Below are positions 26,524 to 33,501 of a DNA stretch of 39,211 nucleotides, one piece after another. Positions within the stretch are counted from its first letter, which is position 1. Every line of letters begins with the position of its first letter. Both the position numbers and the translations under genes were made by a program. Origin of the DNA: Opitutia bacterium Tous-C1TDCM (GTDB lineage: Bacteria > Verrucomicrobiota > Verrucomicrobiia > Opitutales > Opitutaceae); NCBI GenBank assembly GCA_002288455.1, contig NEUS01000024.1:1-39211 (forward strand), written 5' to 3'. A model generated the notes under the pieces. That model was not told where the DNA came from. It did no database searches and saw only the letters and a program-made list of their open reading frames with translations.

Positions 26524-27321
26524 ATGCTCGGCTGGTCAATGAACCTTTTCCGCGTCCGCGGGATCCTGTTGTCGGTCCACTTCACGTTCTTCCTGCTGCT
26601 GGCGGTCGTGGCCTGGGACGGCTGGAAGGGAATTCCGGAAGAAGGGGCCGTCGGCGGTTGGGTCGGCGTGGCCTGGAACATTGGCATCTTGATGGCGTTT
26701 TTCACCTGCGTGGTGCTGCACGAGTTCGGGCATTCGTTCACGGCGATGCACTACGGTGTCGGCGTGCGGCGGATTCTCCTGATGCCGATCGGCGGCATGG
26801 CGGAGTTCGACAGCATCCCGCGGGAACCCGCGAAGGAGTTTCTCATCACCTTGGCCGGGCCGGCGGTGAACTTCGCGATCGCGTTGGTTTTGATGGTCGC
26901 GGTCGGGGTGCCCCAGGGCTGGCCGTGGACCACGCACGGCTACACGGCGGACGCCGCCGGCTTCGGCCGGCTGCTGCTCACCTGGAATCTCGCGATGGGG
27001 CTGTTCAACCTCGTGCCGGTGTTTCCGATGGACGGCGGCCGGATCTTCCGGGCCTTGCTCGCGACGAAACTCCCCTATGTGCGCGCGACGTTTATCGCGG
27101 CGACGGTGGGCAAAGTGCTCGCGGTGGCCGGCGCGGCGGCCGCGTTGTTCGGCTTCGATGCGCCGCTGACGGCGGTGCTGTTTGCCTTTATTTTCTTTGC
27201 CGGCGAAGTCGAATACCGGGCCGTGAAGCGCCGGGAAATCGAGGACGCCTACTGGCGGGCGGCGATGGCGCGGATCTACCCGATCACCCCGATTCCCGAC
27301 GAACCGCCGGTGCTGCGGTAA
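26524..27321 (+). CDS. Site-2 protease family zinc metalloprotease (M50)
   Basis: A 265-residue polytopic membrane protease. The zinc site is H66-E-F-G-H70 inside a membrane helix (VVLHEFGHSFTA), and the third ligand is D170 in NLVPVFPMDGGR. The surrounding membrane segments and the LITLAGPAVNFAIAL helix fit the compact S2P group (rip/SpoIVFB-like) without CBS or PDZ domains. It would cut membrane-spanning substrates such as anti-sigma factors; none is adjacent. It is divergent from the sigma-54 regulator, with a 104-base gap in which no clear promoter could be assigned. Confidence 0.92.
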   Translation: MLGWSMNLFRVRGILLSVHFTFFLLLAVVAWDGWKGIPEEGAVGGWVGVAWNIGILMAFFTCVVLHEFGHSFTAMHYGVGVRRILLMPIGGMAEFDSIPREPAKEFLITLAGPAVNFAIALVLMVAVGVPQGWPWTTHGYTADAAGFGRLLLTWNLAMGLFNLVPVFPMDGGRIFRALLATKLPYVRATFIAATVGKVLAVAGAAAALFGFDAPLTAVLFAFIFFAGEVEYRAVKRREIEDAYWRAAMARIYPITPIPDEPPVLR

Positions 27322-27370
27322 CGGCCCCGCGGCCGGCTCCATCCGCCGTGCGATCAAGACCTTGGAAAAC

Positions 27371-27394
27371 AAAAAACCCCGCCTGACGGCGGGG
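27371..27394 (-). terminator. Terminator of tRNA-Ala
   Basis: A 7-bp stem CCCCGCC/GGCGGGG (27377-27383 with 27388-27394) is followed on the minus strand by six T residues (27371-27376). It ends 5 bases after the encoded CCA of the tRNA. Confidence 0.92.
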
Positions 27395-27399
27395 AAATT

Positions 27400-27475
27400 T
27401 GGTGGACCCTAGCGGGTTCGAACCGCTGACCTCCTCAATGCCATTGAGGCGCTCTACCAACTGAGCTAAGAGCCC
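27400..27475 (-). tRNA. tRNA-Ala (anticodon GGC)
   Basis: A complete 76-nt cloverleaf with an encoded 3' CCA (27400-27402). Acceptor stem GGGCTCT pairs with AGGGTCC (with G-U pairs), the D-arm reads GCTCAGTTGGTAGAGC, the anticodon stem is CCTCA/TGAGG around the loop ATGGCAT with anticodon GGC, and the T-loop is TTCGAAC. GGC decodes GCC and GCU alanine codons; GCC is a very frequent codon in this GC-rich DNA. Confidence 0.97.
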
Positions 27476-27533
27476 ATTCGCACTTGCGAGGGGACAGGAA
27501 ATCCAAGTTCAGCCTTCGAATGCAAGGACTTTT
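27476..27533 (-). promoter_or_regulatory. Presumed tRNA-Ala promoter region
   Basis: The 58 bases between the TonB-like gene and the tRNA are less GC-rich. On the minus strand they contain TCCTTGCATTC, close to TCCTTGCGTTC in front of rplU, then TTGGATTT nearer the tRNA. TTGCAT may serve as a -35, but no -10 with standard spacing stands out. Confidence 0.3.
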
Positions 27534-28502
27534 TCAACGGGTTTCGATATCGCGGGTGCGGAACGTCAACTCCAGGTCCTCGGCCTTTTTTTCCGGATGG
27601 GCCGGCATCGTAATGCGGCCGAAGGCCGCCACGACAGCGCGGTCGAACTCCTCGCTGCCGGAGCTGCGCTTGATCCGCGCCTTCGACAACGCGCCGTTGG
27701 CCGAGATGTGCACGACGACATCGACCGAGAGATCGTCGCCCATGCCGGCGAGACCCGTGAGCTCCGCGCGGATCCGCTGCTTCAACATCGCGAAATAGCG
27801 TTCCACCAAGGTGGCGTCGGCCGAGGAGGTCAGGGCCTTGCCGCCGGCGCCGCCGATATTGTTGTCGGTGGAACCGCCGAGCACGCCTTTGGCGATGCCT
27901 TCGGCGTCGATTTTGGCAACCTTGGTGGAGGCGGTTTTGCCCGGAGGCGTCTTGGCCTTGGCGGCGTTGGCGCGGTCGAACTCCTGCTTCGTCTGGCGTT
28001 TCTTCTCCTCGTCGAGGCGCTTCTTTTCGGCGGCGCGCTCCTTCGCGATCTGCTGTTTCGCCTTGGATTCGCCGATGACGACGGCGCGCTTGATCTGTTT
28101 CGTGAAGTTCGGCGCAGCCGGGTCGGCGGGCGCCTTCTCGGCGGTTTTCTTCGGCGCCGGTTTCGGCACGGGCGGCGGTTCGACCTTGGGCACCGGCGCC
28201 GGCGGCACGGGGATGAGCGGCGCCGGTTCGGGGGCGGGCGCGATGACCGGAACCGGCGCCGGAGGCGTCGGCCGCGGCACGGCCTTGGCGAGGTCGAGCT
28301 TCACGCCGCCCGGGGTGCCGAGGGCGGGCGCGGCGGTTGCCGCGAAGTTGTCCCCTTCCCCGGCCACCAATTCGATGATGCGGTTCGGCGGCGGCGTTTC
28401 CCGCGCGATCTGCGAAAACAGAAAAATGGCCAGCACGAGGCCGACGTGCAACGCGACCGACAGCACGAACCCGTTCGTCGATTGGGAATGGTCCGCGGTC
28501 AT
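27534..28502 (-). CDS. TonB/TolA-like energy transducer protein
   Basis: A 322-residue inner-membrane-anchored periplasmic protein. A single N-terminal membrane helix (VLSVALHVGLVLAIFLF, about 13-30) is followed by a Pro-rich stretch (about 77-120), a Lys/Ala/Glu-rich helical section (about 140-190) and a C-terminal TonB-like domain (about 230-322: LVERYFAMLKQRIRAEL, VDVVVHISANGALSKARIKRSSGSEEFDRAV). The helical middle resembles TolA, while the Pro-rich stretch and TonB-type C-terminus resemble TonB. The gene is third in an ExbB-ExbD operon, 16 bases after exbD, and no tolB or pal follows, which favours the TonB role. It could power the receptor at 224-3358. Confidence 0.88.
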   Translation of the reverse strand: MTADHSQSTNGFVLSVALHVGLVLAIFLFSQIARETPPPNRIIELVAGEGDNFAATAAPALGTPGGVKLDLAKAVPRPTPPAPVPVIAPAPEPAPLIPVPPAPVPKVEPPPVPKPAPKKTAEKAPADPAAPNFTKQIKRAVVIGESKAKQQIAKERAAEKKRLDEEKKRQTKQEFDRANAAKAKTPPGKTASTKVAKIDAEGIAKGVLGGSTDNNIGGAGGKALTSSADATLVERYFAMLKQRIRAELTGLAGMGDDLSVDVVVHISANGALSKARIKRSSGSEEFDRAVVAAFGRITMPAHPEKKAEDLELTFRTRDIETR

Positions 28503-28518
28503 GGCCCGAAAGGCGGCC

Positions 28519-28950
28519 TCAGGGCGTCGTCGCCTCGGTGGCGATGTCGAAGCGCGTCAGGTTGAATTTTTTGCACTCGGCGATGACGGCGGCGATCTTG
28601 CCCCAGGAGCCGCCGATGTCGCCGGCGATCCGGATCACGGGCTGCTTCGGCTCGGCGCTGAAGGCGCGGAGCTGGACCTGCAGGTCGCGGAACGTCACCG
28701 GCCGGCGGTTGAGGAAATAGTTTCCGCGGGCATCGACCGTGATCGTCTCGGTGCGCAGCGCGGGATCGGGCTTGGGCTGCGCCGCTTTTTCCTCCGCCGG
28801 CAATTTCACCGGGATCGACTGCTCCTGCTGGATGAGCGGCGTCGCGATCATGAACACGATCAGCAGCACGAACGCCAGGTCGACGAGGTTCGTGATGTTG
28901 AGCTCGGCGATCGGATGGGCGACGCGCTGGCGGCGAAACGTACGGGCCAT
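28519..28950 (-). CDS. exbD: ExbD/TolR-family biopolymer transport protein
   Basis: A 143-residue protein with one N-terminal membrane helix carrying the proton-path aspartate D24 (NITNLVDLAFVLLIVFMIATPL) and a periplasmic ExbD/TolR domain (PVIRIAGDIGGSWGKIAAVI). It partners ExbB to form the proton-driven motor for TonB. It starts 9 bases after exbB and is in one operon with it. Confidence 0.93.
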   Translation of the reverse strand: MARTFRRQRVAHPIAELNITNLVDLAFVLLIVFMIATPLIQQEQSIPVKLPAEEKAAQPKPDPALRTETITVDARGNYFLNRRPVTFRDLQVQLRAFSAEPKQPVIRIAGDIGGSWGKIAAVIAECKKFNLTRFDIATEATTP

Positions 28951-28959
28951 GGCGGGCGG

Positions 28960-29664
28960 TTACTTGGATTCCAGCTCGAGCCGGTCCGCGAGGGAACTCG
29001 CGTAGTTCTCCATCTCCGTGATCAGGCGGCGCGTGCTCGCGAGCAGAATGTTGTAGCCGAAGACGGACGGGATCGCGACCACGAGGCCGGCGATGGTGGT
29101 GAGCAACGCGGCCGAGATGCCGGGCGCGATCTGCTGGATGCCGGCGGTCTGCTGCTGGGCCACGGCGCTGAACGCCTCCATCACGCCCCAGACGGTGCCG
29201 AGCAAACCGAGAAACGGGGCGCCCGAGACGATGGAGGCGAGGAAGATCATGCTCGATTCGTAGCGCAGCGTCTGGCGGGCCAGCGCGCGCTGGATGGCGT
29301 TCTCGGCGTGCTCGAGCTTGGCGCGGATGTTGTCGTCGCCTTTTTCTTTGCCGATGGCGGCGGCGCGCCAATAGCCCTCGAGCGCGTCGGCAAACACATC
29401 CGCGTACGGGATCGAGCGCTTGTTGCGGTACGATTCCGGCAGGTCGAGCAGCGCGCGCTCGTCGCGCAGGTGCGATTCGAAGGCGTGGTTGAGGGCGCGG
29501 AGTTTTTTCAGCTCGAAGTGTTTCCCGAACATCACCGTCCAGGCCACGAGGCTGAAGACCATCAGCCCGACCGTGATGACCTGGCCGACGATATCGCAGC
29601 GGAGGAAAACCTCGACGATGTTGACCGCCGCAAAGACCGGAGATTCGGAAAAAAACACGCCCAT
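28960..29664 (-). CDS. exbB: ExbB/TolQ/MotA-family proton channel protein
   Basis: A 234-residue inner-membrane protein with three hydrophobic segments: about 20-42, SSMIFLASIVSGAPFLGLLGTVWGVMEAF, and ALLTTIAGLVVAIPSVFGYN. GLLGTVWGVM and the following TTIAGLVVAIP are hallmark residues of the MotA/TolQ/ExbB family. The start ATG at 29664 (MGVFFSES) is preferred over an upstream frame extension that would be highly basic. It is the first gene of the ExbB-ExbD-TonB operon, divergent from the PfkB kinase across a 160-base gap in which no confident promoter was found. Confidence 0.93.
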   Translation of the reverse strand: MGVFFSESPVFAAVNIVEVFLRCDIVGQVITVGLMVFSLVAWTVMFGKHFELKKLRALNHAFESHLRDERALLDLPESYRNKRSIPYADVFADALEGYWRAAAIGKEKGDDNIRAKLEHAENAIQRALARQTLRYESSMIFLASIVSGAPFLGLLGTVWGVMEAFSAVAQQQTAGIQQIAPGISAALLTTIAGLVVAIPSVFGYNILLASTRRLITEMENYASSLADRLELESK

Positions 29665-29824
29665 GTGCAAAGTGCGCGAACTGTTGGCGGGTTTGCGAGG
29701 CACCTTCAACGGAAAAGCCGCCGCGCGGCGCAATCGCGCGGAACGATTCTGTTTGCGGCGGCGCGCCGCGAATTTTTGCTCGGTATTCCCCGATCCGCAC
29801 CGCCACCTTTTCCCTTACCGCACC

Positions 29825-30934
29825 ATGTTCCGCCAACGCGCTCTCCAGCAACTCGCCGCCCGTCGCGGCCAAATCGGCCGCCTCGGCGCCCTCGTCGGCT
29901 TCGACGGTTTCGTCGACACCATCGTGACGCCGGTCGGCCTCCGCCGCAGCGCGGGCGATGACTTCACGCCGATCGCGACGCTGGCCGAATTCGGCAACCG
30001 CATCGCCGCCGCCGCCGGCAAGAGCACCAACATCGAGCTCTACCCCCGCCTCGACAAACTCGGCGGCAACGGCCCGATCATGGCCAACGCCCTCGTCGCC
30101 GCCGGCGCGCGCGTGACCTACGTCGGCGCCGTGGGCGCGCCGGTCGTGCATCCGGTGTTCGCCGACATGGCCGCGAAGGCGAAGACGTATTCGCTCGGGC
30201 CCGCCGCCGCCACGACCGCGGTCGAGTGCGAGGACGGCAAGCTCATGCTCGGGCAAATGCGCTGCCTCGACGACGTCACCTTCGAACGCATCCGCACCGT
30301 GATGGGCGAGACCGCGCTGCTCGCGGAGTTCGGCGCGGCGAATCTCGTTTCCCTCGTGAACTGGACGATGATCCCGAATATGACGGCGATCTTCACCGCG
30401 TTGACGGAGCAGGTCTTGCCGAAGCTGCCGCCGTCGCCCGACCGGATCTATTTCTTCGATCTGGCGGATCCGGAAAAGCGTTCCGTCGACGACCTGCGCG
30501 CCGCGCTCGTCGCCATCGGCAAGTTCACCGCCTTCGGCCAAGTCACGCTCGGCCTCAATCTCAAGGAAGCCCAGCAGGTCGCCGTCGCGCTCGGCGTGGC
30601 GGACAACGGCCAGAGCGAGTCGGCGTTGCGCGCGATGGCGCAGGACATCCGCACCAAACTCAACGTCACCACCGTCGTGATCCATCCGCGCGAATCCGCC
30701 GCCTGCGCCACCGCCGCCGGCACCGCCTGGGTGCCCGGTCCGTACACCGAGAAACCCCTGATCACCACGGGCGCCGGCGACCACTTCAACGCCGGCTTCA
30801 CGACCGGCCAATTGCTCGGTCTCGATCCCGAGGGCTGCCTTGCGCTCGGCGTGTCGACGAGCGGCCACTACGTCCGCACCGGCGAGAGCCCGAGCCTCGC
30901 GGCGCTGGAAACCTTCCTCGCCAACTGGCGCTGA
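29825..30934 (+). CDS. PfkB-family carbohydrate kinase
   Basis: A 369-residue ribokinase-fold kinase. The substrate-side motif LGGNGPIMANAL and the ATP-side TTGAGDHFNAGF with catalytic D319 are clear, as is an N-terminal GFDGFVDTIVTPVGLR. The protein is longer than a typical ribokinase (about 300 residues) and belongs to a divergent subgroup; its sugar or nucleoside substrate is not identifiable. It heads a run with tmk (19 bases downstream) and holB on the same strand. Confidence 0.85.
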   Translation: MFRQRALQQLAARRGQIGRLGALVGFDGFVDTIVTPVGLRRSAGDDFTPIATLAEFGNRIAAAAGKSTNIELYPRLDKLGGNGPIMANALVAAGARVTYVGAVGAPVVHPVFADMAAKAKTYSLGPAAATTAVECEDGKLMLGQMRCLDDVTFERIRTVMGETALLAEFGAANLVSLVNWTMIPNMTAIFTALTEQVLPKLPPSPDRIYFFDLADPEKRSVDDLRAALVAIGKFTAFGQVTLGLNLKEAQQVAVALGVADNGQSESALRAMAQDIRTKLNVTTVVIHPRESAACATAAGTAWVPGPYTEKPLITTGAGDHFNAGFTTGQLLGLDPEGCLALGVSTSGHYVRTGESPSLAALETFLANWR

Positions 30935-30953
30935 GTCATCCAGTTTTTTTGCC

Positions 30954-31601
30954 ATGCCCCTGAAATCCAACTCCGCCGGCCGCCTGATCTCGTTCGAAGG
31001 CTCCGAAGGCTCCGGCAAATCGACGCAGATTTCGCGGCTCGCCGCCCATTTCCAGAAAGCGGCGCGCGAGGTCGTGAGCACCCGCGAGCCCGGCGGCACG
31101 GAAATCGGCGAACAGATCCGCAACATCATCGTCCACAATTCCAAGGGCGACGAGATGTGCGCGGAGACGGAACTCCTGCTCTTCACGGCCGCCCGCGCCC
31201 AGCTCGTGCGCGAGGTCATCGCCCCCGCCCTGCTGCGCGGCGCGATCGTGCTCAGCGACCGGTTTCTCGATTCCTCGACCGTGTACCAGGGCATCGCGCG
31301 CAACCTCGCCGCCGATCCCGTGGCGCAGATCAACCGTTTCGCCGTCGGCAATGTGCTGCCCGATCTCACGATCGTGATCGACGTGCCCGAGGAAGTGAGT
31401 CTCGCCCGCGTCAAGCGCCGCGCCTCCGACCTGCCCGACCGCATGGAGCGCGAGAACATCGGCTTCTACAAAAAGGTGCGCGAGGGCTACCTCGTCCTCG
31501 CCCAGGGCATGCCCGAACGCTTCATCGTCGTCGACGGCACCAAGACCGAGGATGTGATCGAGAAGAAGATCTGGTCCGAAGTGCAGGCCCGTTTGAAGTG
31601 A
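30954..31601 (+). CDS. tmk: Thymidylate kinase
   Basis: A 215-residue dTMP kinase forming dTDP from dTMP and ATP. The P-loop is FEGSEGSGKST (K22), followed by STREPGGTEIG, the DRFLDSSTVYQG thymidine-binding block and the VIDVPEEVSLARVKRR lid region. Length is normal. The ATG at 30954 is 9 bases before the conserved core basic lead and after a T-run. It is followed by holB after 49 bases; tmk-holB adjacency is common in bacteria. Confidence 0.96.
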   Translation: MPLKSNSAGRLISFEGSEGSGKSTQISRLAAHFQKAAREVVSTREPGGTEIGEQIRNIIVHNSKGDEMCAETELLLFTAARAQLVREVIAPALLRGAIVLSDRFLDSSTVYQGIARNLAADPVAQINRFAVGNVLPDLTIVIDVPEEVSLARVKRRASDLPDRMERENIGFYKKVREGYLVLAQGMPERFIVVDGTKTEDVIEKKIWSEVQARLK

Positions 31602-31650
31602 GCGTCCGCCTCCGGCCCGCCGGAGGCCGCGCGTCCCGCCTGCCGTCGCC

Positions 31651-32619
31651 ATGTCGCCCGTCGTTTCCTGGCCCGATGCCCTCGCGGGCACGCCGGCCAT
31701 CGCCGTCATCGAGCAAGCCATCGCCCGCCGGCGCCTGTCGCACAGCCTGCTGATCCACGGCGACGATCTCGCCACGCTCGAGGCCGTCGCCCGCGGCATC
31801 GCGGACCGCCTGCTCAACGGCGAGCCGGGCAAACGCGCCGCCGCGACGTTTCCGCCGGACCAGCATCCGGACGCCTTCGCCCTCCGGCCCGCCGGGAAGA
31901 TGCGCCAGATTTCCGCCGACGCGACGCGCGACCTGATTGCCAAAATCCAGGTTTCGCCGGCCGTCGCGCCCAAGAAGGTCGCCGTGCTGCACGAGGTCGA
32001 CCGGATGAACGTCGCCGCCGCCAACGTGTTCCTGAAGACCCTCGAGGAACCGCCGGCCAACACGGCGCTGCTCCTCCTCACCACGCGGCCCTACGCGTTG
32101 CTGCCGACGATCCGCAGCCGAGTGCTGCATTTCCGTTTTCCCTCCGGCGCCGCGCCGGTGGCCGCCGACGGTTGGACGCCCTGGCTCGACGACTACCGCG
32201 CGTGGCTCGGCCGGCTCACCGAAGGTGCGCCGACCGACAAGGCCGCGATCGCGGATCACGTTTTCGCACTCTACGGGCTCGTGGCCCGCTTCGGCGCGGT
32301 CCTCGATTTCGCGACCGACGCCGTATGGCAGCAGCAAAAGGCCAATTTGCCGCCGGACCTCGGCGACGACGAAAAGGTCGCGATCGAAACCGGCATCGCC
32401 AACGGCCTCCGCGCGCGGCTCTTTGCCGAAATCGAAGGCGCGACGCGGACCTTTGCGTTGCCGAAATTGGAAGCCGGCGACGAAACCGTCCGCCGCGCCC
32501 TCGTCGCCGCGATCGAGAAACTGGAACACAACGTCGGCCTGCTCCGCCTCAATCTGAACGAATCGGCCGCCCTCGAGGATTTCCTGCTGGCGTCGCTCCG
32601 CACCTGGACGAGGCGTTGA
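31651..32619 (+). CDS. holB: DNA polymerase III delta' subunit (clamp loader)
   Basis: A 322-residue clamp-loader AAA+ protein. The region of the P-loop reads LLIHGDDLATLEAVA, lacking GxxGxGK, as expected for a non-ATPase delta' subunit. HEVDRMNVAAANVFLKTLEEPPANTALLLLTT and PTIRSR give the Walker B-like and SRC-equivalent segments. It works with the gamma/tau and delta subunits to load the sliding clamp. Position after tmk agrees. The protein C-terminal part (about 180-322) is weakly conserved. Confidence 0.92.
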   Translation: MSPVVSWPDALAGTPAIAVIEQAIARRRLSHSLLIHGDDLATLEAVARGIADRLLNGEPGKRAAATFPPDQHPDAFALRPAGKMRQISADATRDLIAKIQVSPAVAPKKVAVLHEVDRMNVAAANVFLKTLEEPPANTALLLLTTRPYALLPTIRSRVLHFRFPSGAAPVAADGWTPWLDDYRAWLGRLTEGAPTDKAAIADHVFALYGLVARFGAVLDFATDAVWQQQKANLPPDLGDDEKVAIETGIANGLRARLFAEIEGATRTFALPKLEAGDETVRRALVAAIEKLEHNVGLLRLNLNESAALEDFLLASLRTWTRR

Positions 32620-32622
32620 TAA

Positions 32623-32657
32623 ATTCGGAATTCGGAAACCGGATACCGGAAACCCAA
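32623..32657. repeat. Heptamer tandem repeat after holB
   Basis: Five 7-nt units in phase start 4 bases after the holB stop: ATTCGGA twice, AACCGGA, TACCGGA, AACCCAA. The pattern (constant core with one or two drifting positions) matches the other heptamer loci in the window. Confidence 0.75.
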
Positions 32658-32675
32658 TCCCCGGCTTCAAGACCG

Positions 32676-32798
32676 GGACAGGATGGACAGGATCGGGAAT
32701 CGGATGAACAGGAAGGGAATCGGATGAGGCGGGCGACTCTGCGCCTTCCTCTTTGGATCCTGTTGAATCCCGTTTTCCCAATCCTGTCCGTCCTGTCC
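32676..32798. repeat. Long imperfect inverted repeat built of 9-nt units
   Basis: The left arm (32676-32713) opens with GGACAGGAT twice; the right arm (32758-32798) closes with ATCCTGTCC and GTCCTGTCC, its complement. The arms pair over about 38-40 bases with a few mismatches and could form a long hairpin. Inside the left half, GGGAATCGGATGA occurs at 32695-32707 and again at 32715-32727, a 20-base period. It fills the gap between convergent holB and the dehydrogenase small-subunit gene. There is no open reading frame of note and no T-run, so it is called a repeat rather than a terminator. Confidence 0.75.
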
Positions 32799-32842
32799 TC
32801 AACAAAAACCGCGCGACTACCGCACGTGCCGCCCGCCTGCCC

Positions 32843-33499
32843 TCACGCCAACCCGAGCTTCTGCAGCACTTCCTTCGGCGGGCCCTCGAACTTCTCGATC
32901 GCGATGTTTCCGGTGTAGCCGATGTCCTTCATCCCCTCCGGCGTCGTGTAGTAGCCGCCGGCGGTGAGGTCGCGGAAACGGCGGAAGAAATTGGCCGCGG
33001 TCCGGAACTCCGGCTTCGCCTTCGGCGCGAAACAGATGTCGTCGCAGATCGCCGTCTTCTGGCGGTTCACGAGATTGCCGTAGGGTGCGCCGAAACGCTT
33101 CTGCGCCTCGGCTTCGATCCACGTCAGGCCGTCGACGATGATCTTGCGGTCGTTGTCGTGGCCCGGGTACGGCGCGCTGATCCACTCGTCGATGAAATCC
33201 TGCACCTTCACCGCGGACGCACTCGGCCCCTTGGCATCGGCCGGAATGATCGTGTCGCACAACGCCGCGGCGGTCGCACGCTGCGCCGGCGTGAAGGTCA
33301 GCGGCCACACGTCGCCCGGCTGGTAAATCTTCAGCAGGTCGGGATCGGTGCCGTAGCCCTTGGCGGGCTTGGCGGCGCCGGTTTCCGCGGCGAAGGTCGC
33401 GGCGTCCATGAACGAAGCCGAAGCGGCGGCGGCGAGCATCCACTTGAGGGCGTCGCGGCGTTCCATCGGCACGGAGGCGGGAGTCGTCGGGGTCGTCAT
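32843..33499 (-). CDS. Gluconate 2-dehydrogenase subunit 3 family protein (Tat-type small subunit)
   Basis: A 218-residue small subunit of a GMC-type membrane dehydrogenase. The N-terminus has a twin-arginine-like signal (MERRDALKWMLAAAASASF). The mature part contains LTFTPAQRATAAALCDTIIPAD, a phrase typical of the gluconate_2-dh3 family, then FIDEWISAPYPGHDNDRK and FFRRFRDLTAGGYYTTPEG. It starts 2 bases after the GMC gene stop, so the pair is co-translated. In known dehydrogenases the small subunit's Tat signal carries the large subunit across the membrane. No cytochrome c subunit is in the window. Confidence 0.9.
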   Translation of the reverse strand: MTTPTTPASVPMERRDALKWMLAAAASASFMDAATFAAETGAAKPAKGYGTDPDLLKIYQPGDVWPLTFTPAQRATAAALCDTIIPADAKGPSASAVKVQDFIDEWISAPYPGHDNDRKIIVDGLTWIEAEAQKRFGAPYGNLVNRQKTAICDDICFAPKAKPEFRTAANFFRRFRDLTAGGYYTTPEGMKDIGYTGNIAIEKFEGPPKEVLQKLGLA

Positions 33500-33501
33500 G
33501 G

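Noticed and set aside
27534-29664. Tol-Pal operon
   Set aside because: TolQ/R and ExbB/D look alike, but no tolB, pal or ybgF follows, and the third protein ends in a TonB-like domain, so ExbB-ExbD-TonB is preferred.
29665-29824. Sigma-54 promoter in the exbB-PfkB gap (TGGCGGGTTTGC)
   Set aside because: The GG to GC spacing is 7 bases rather than the required 10.
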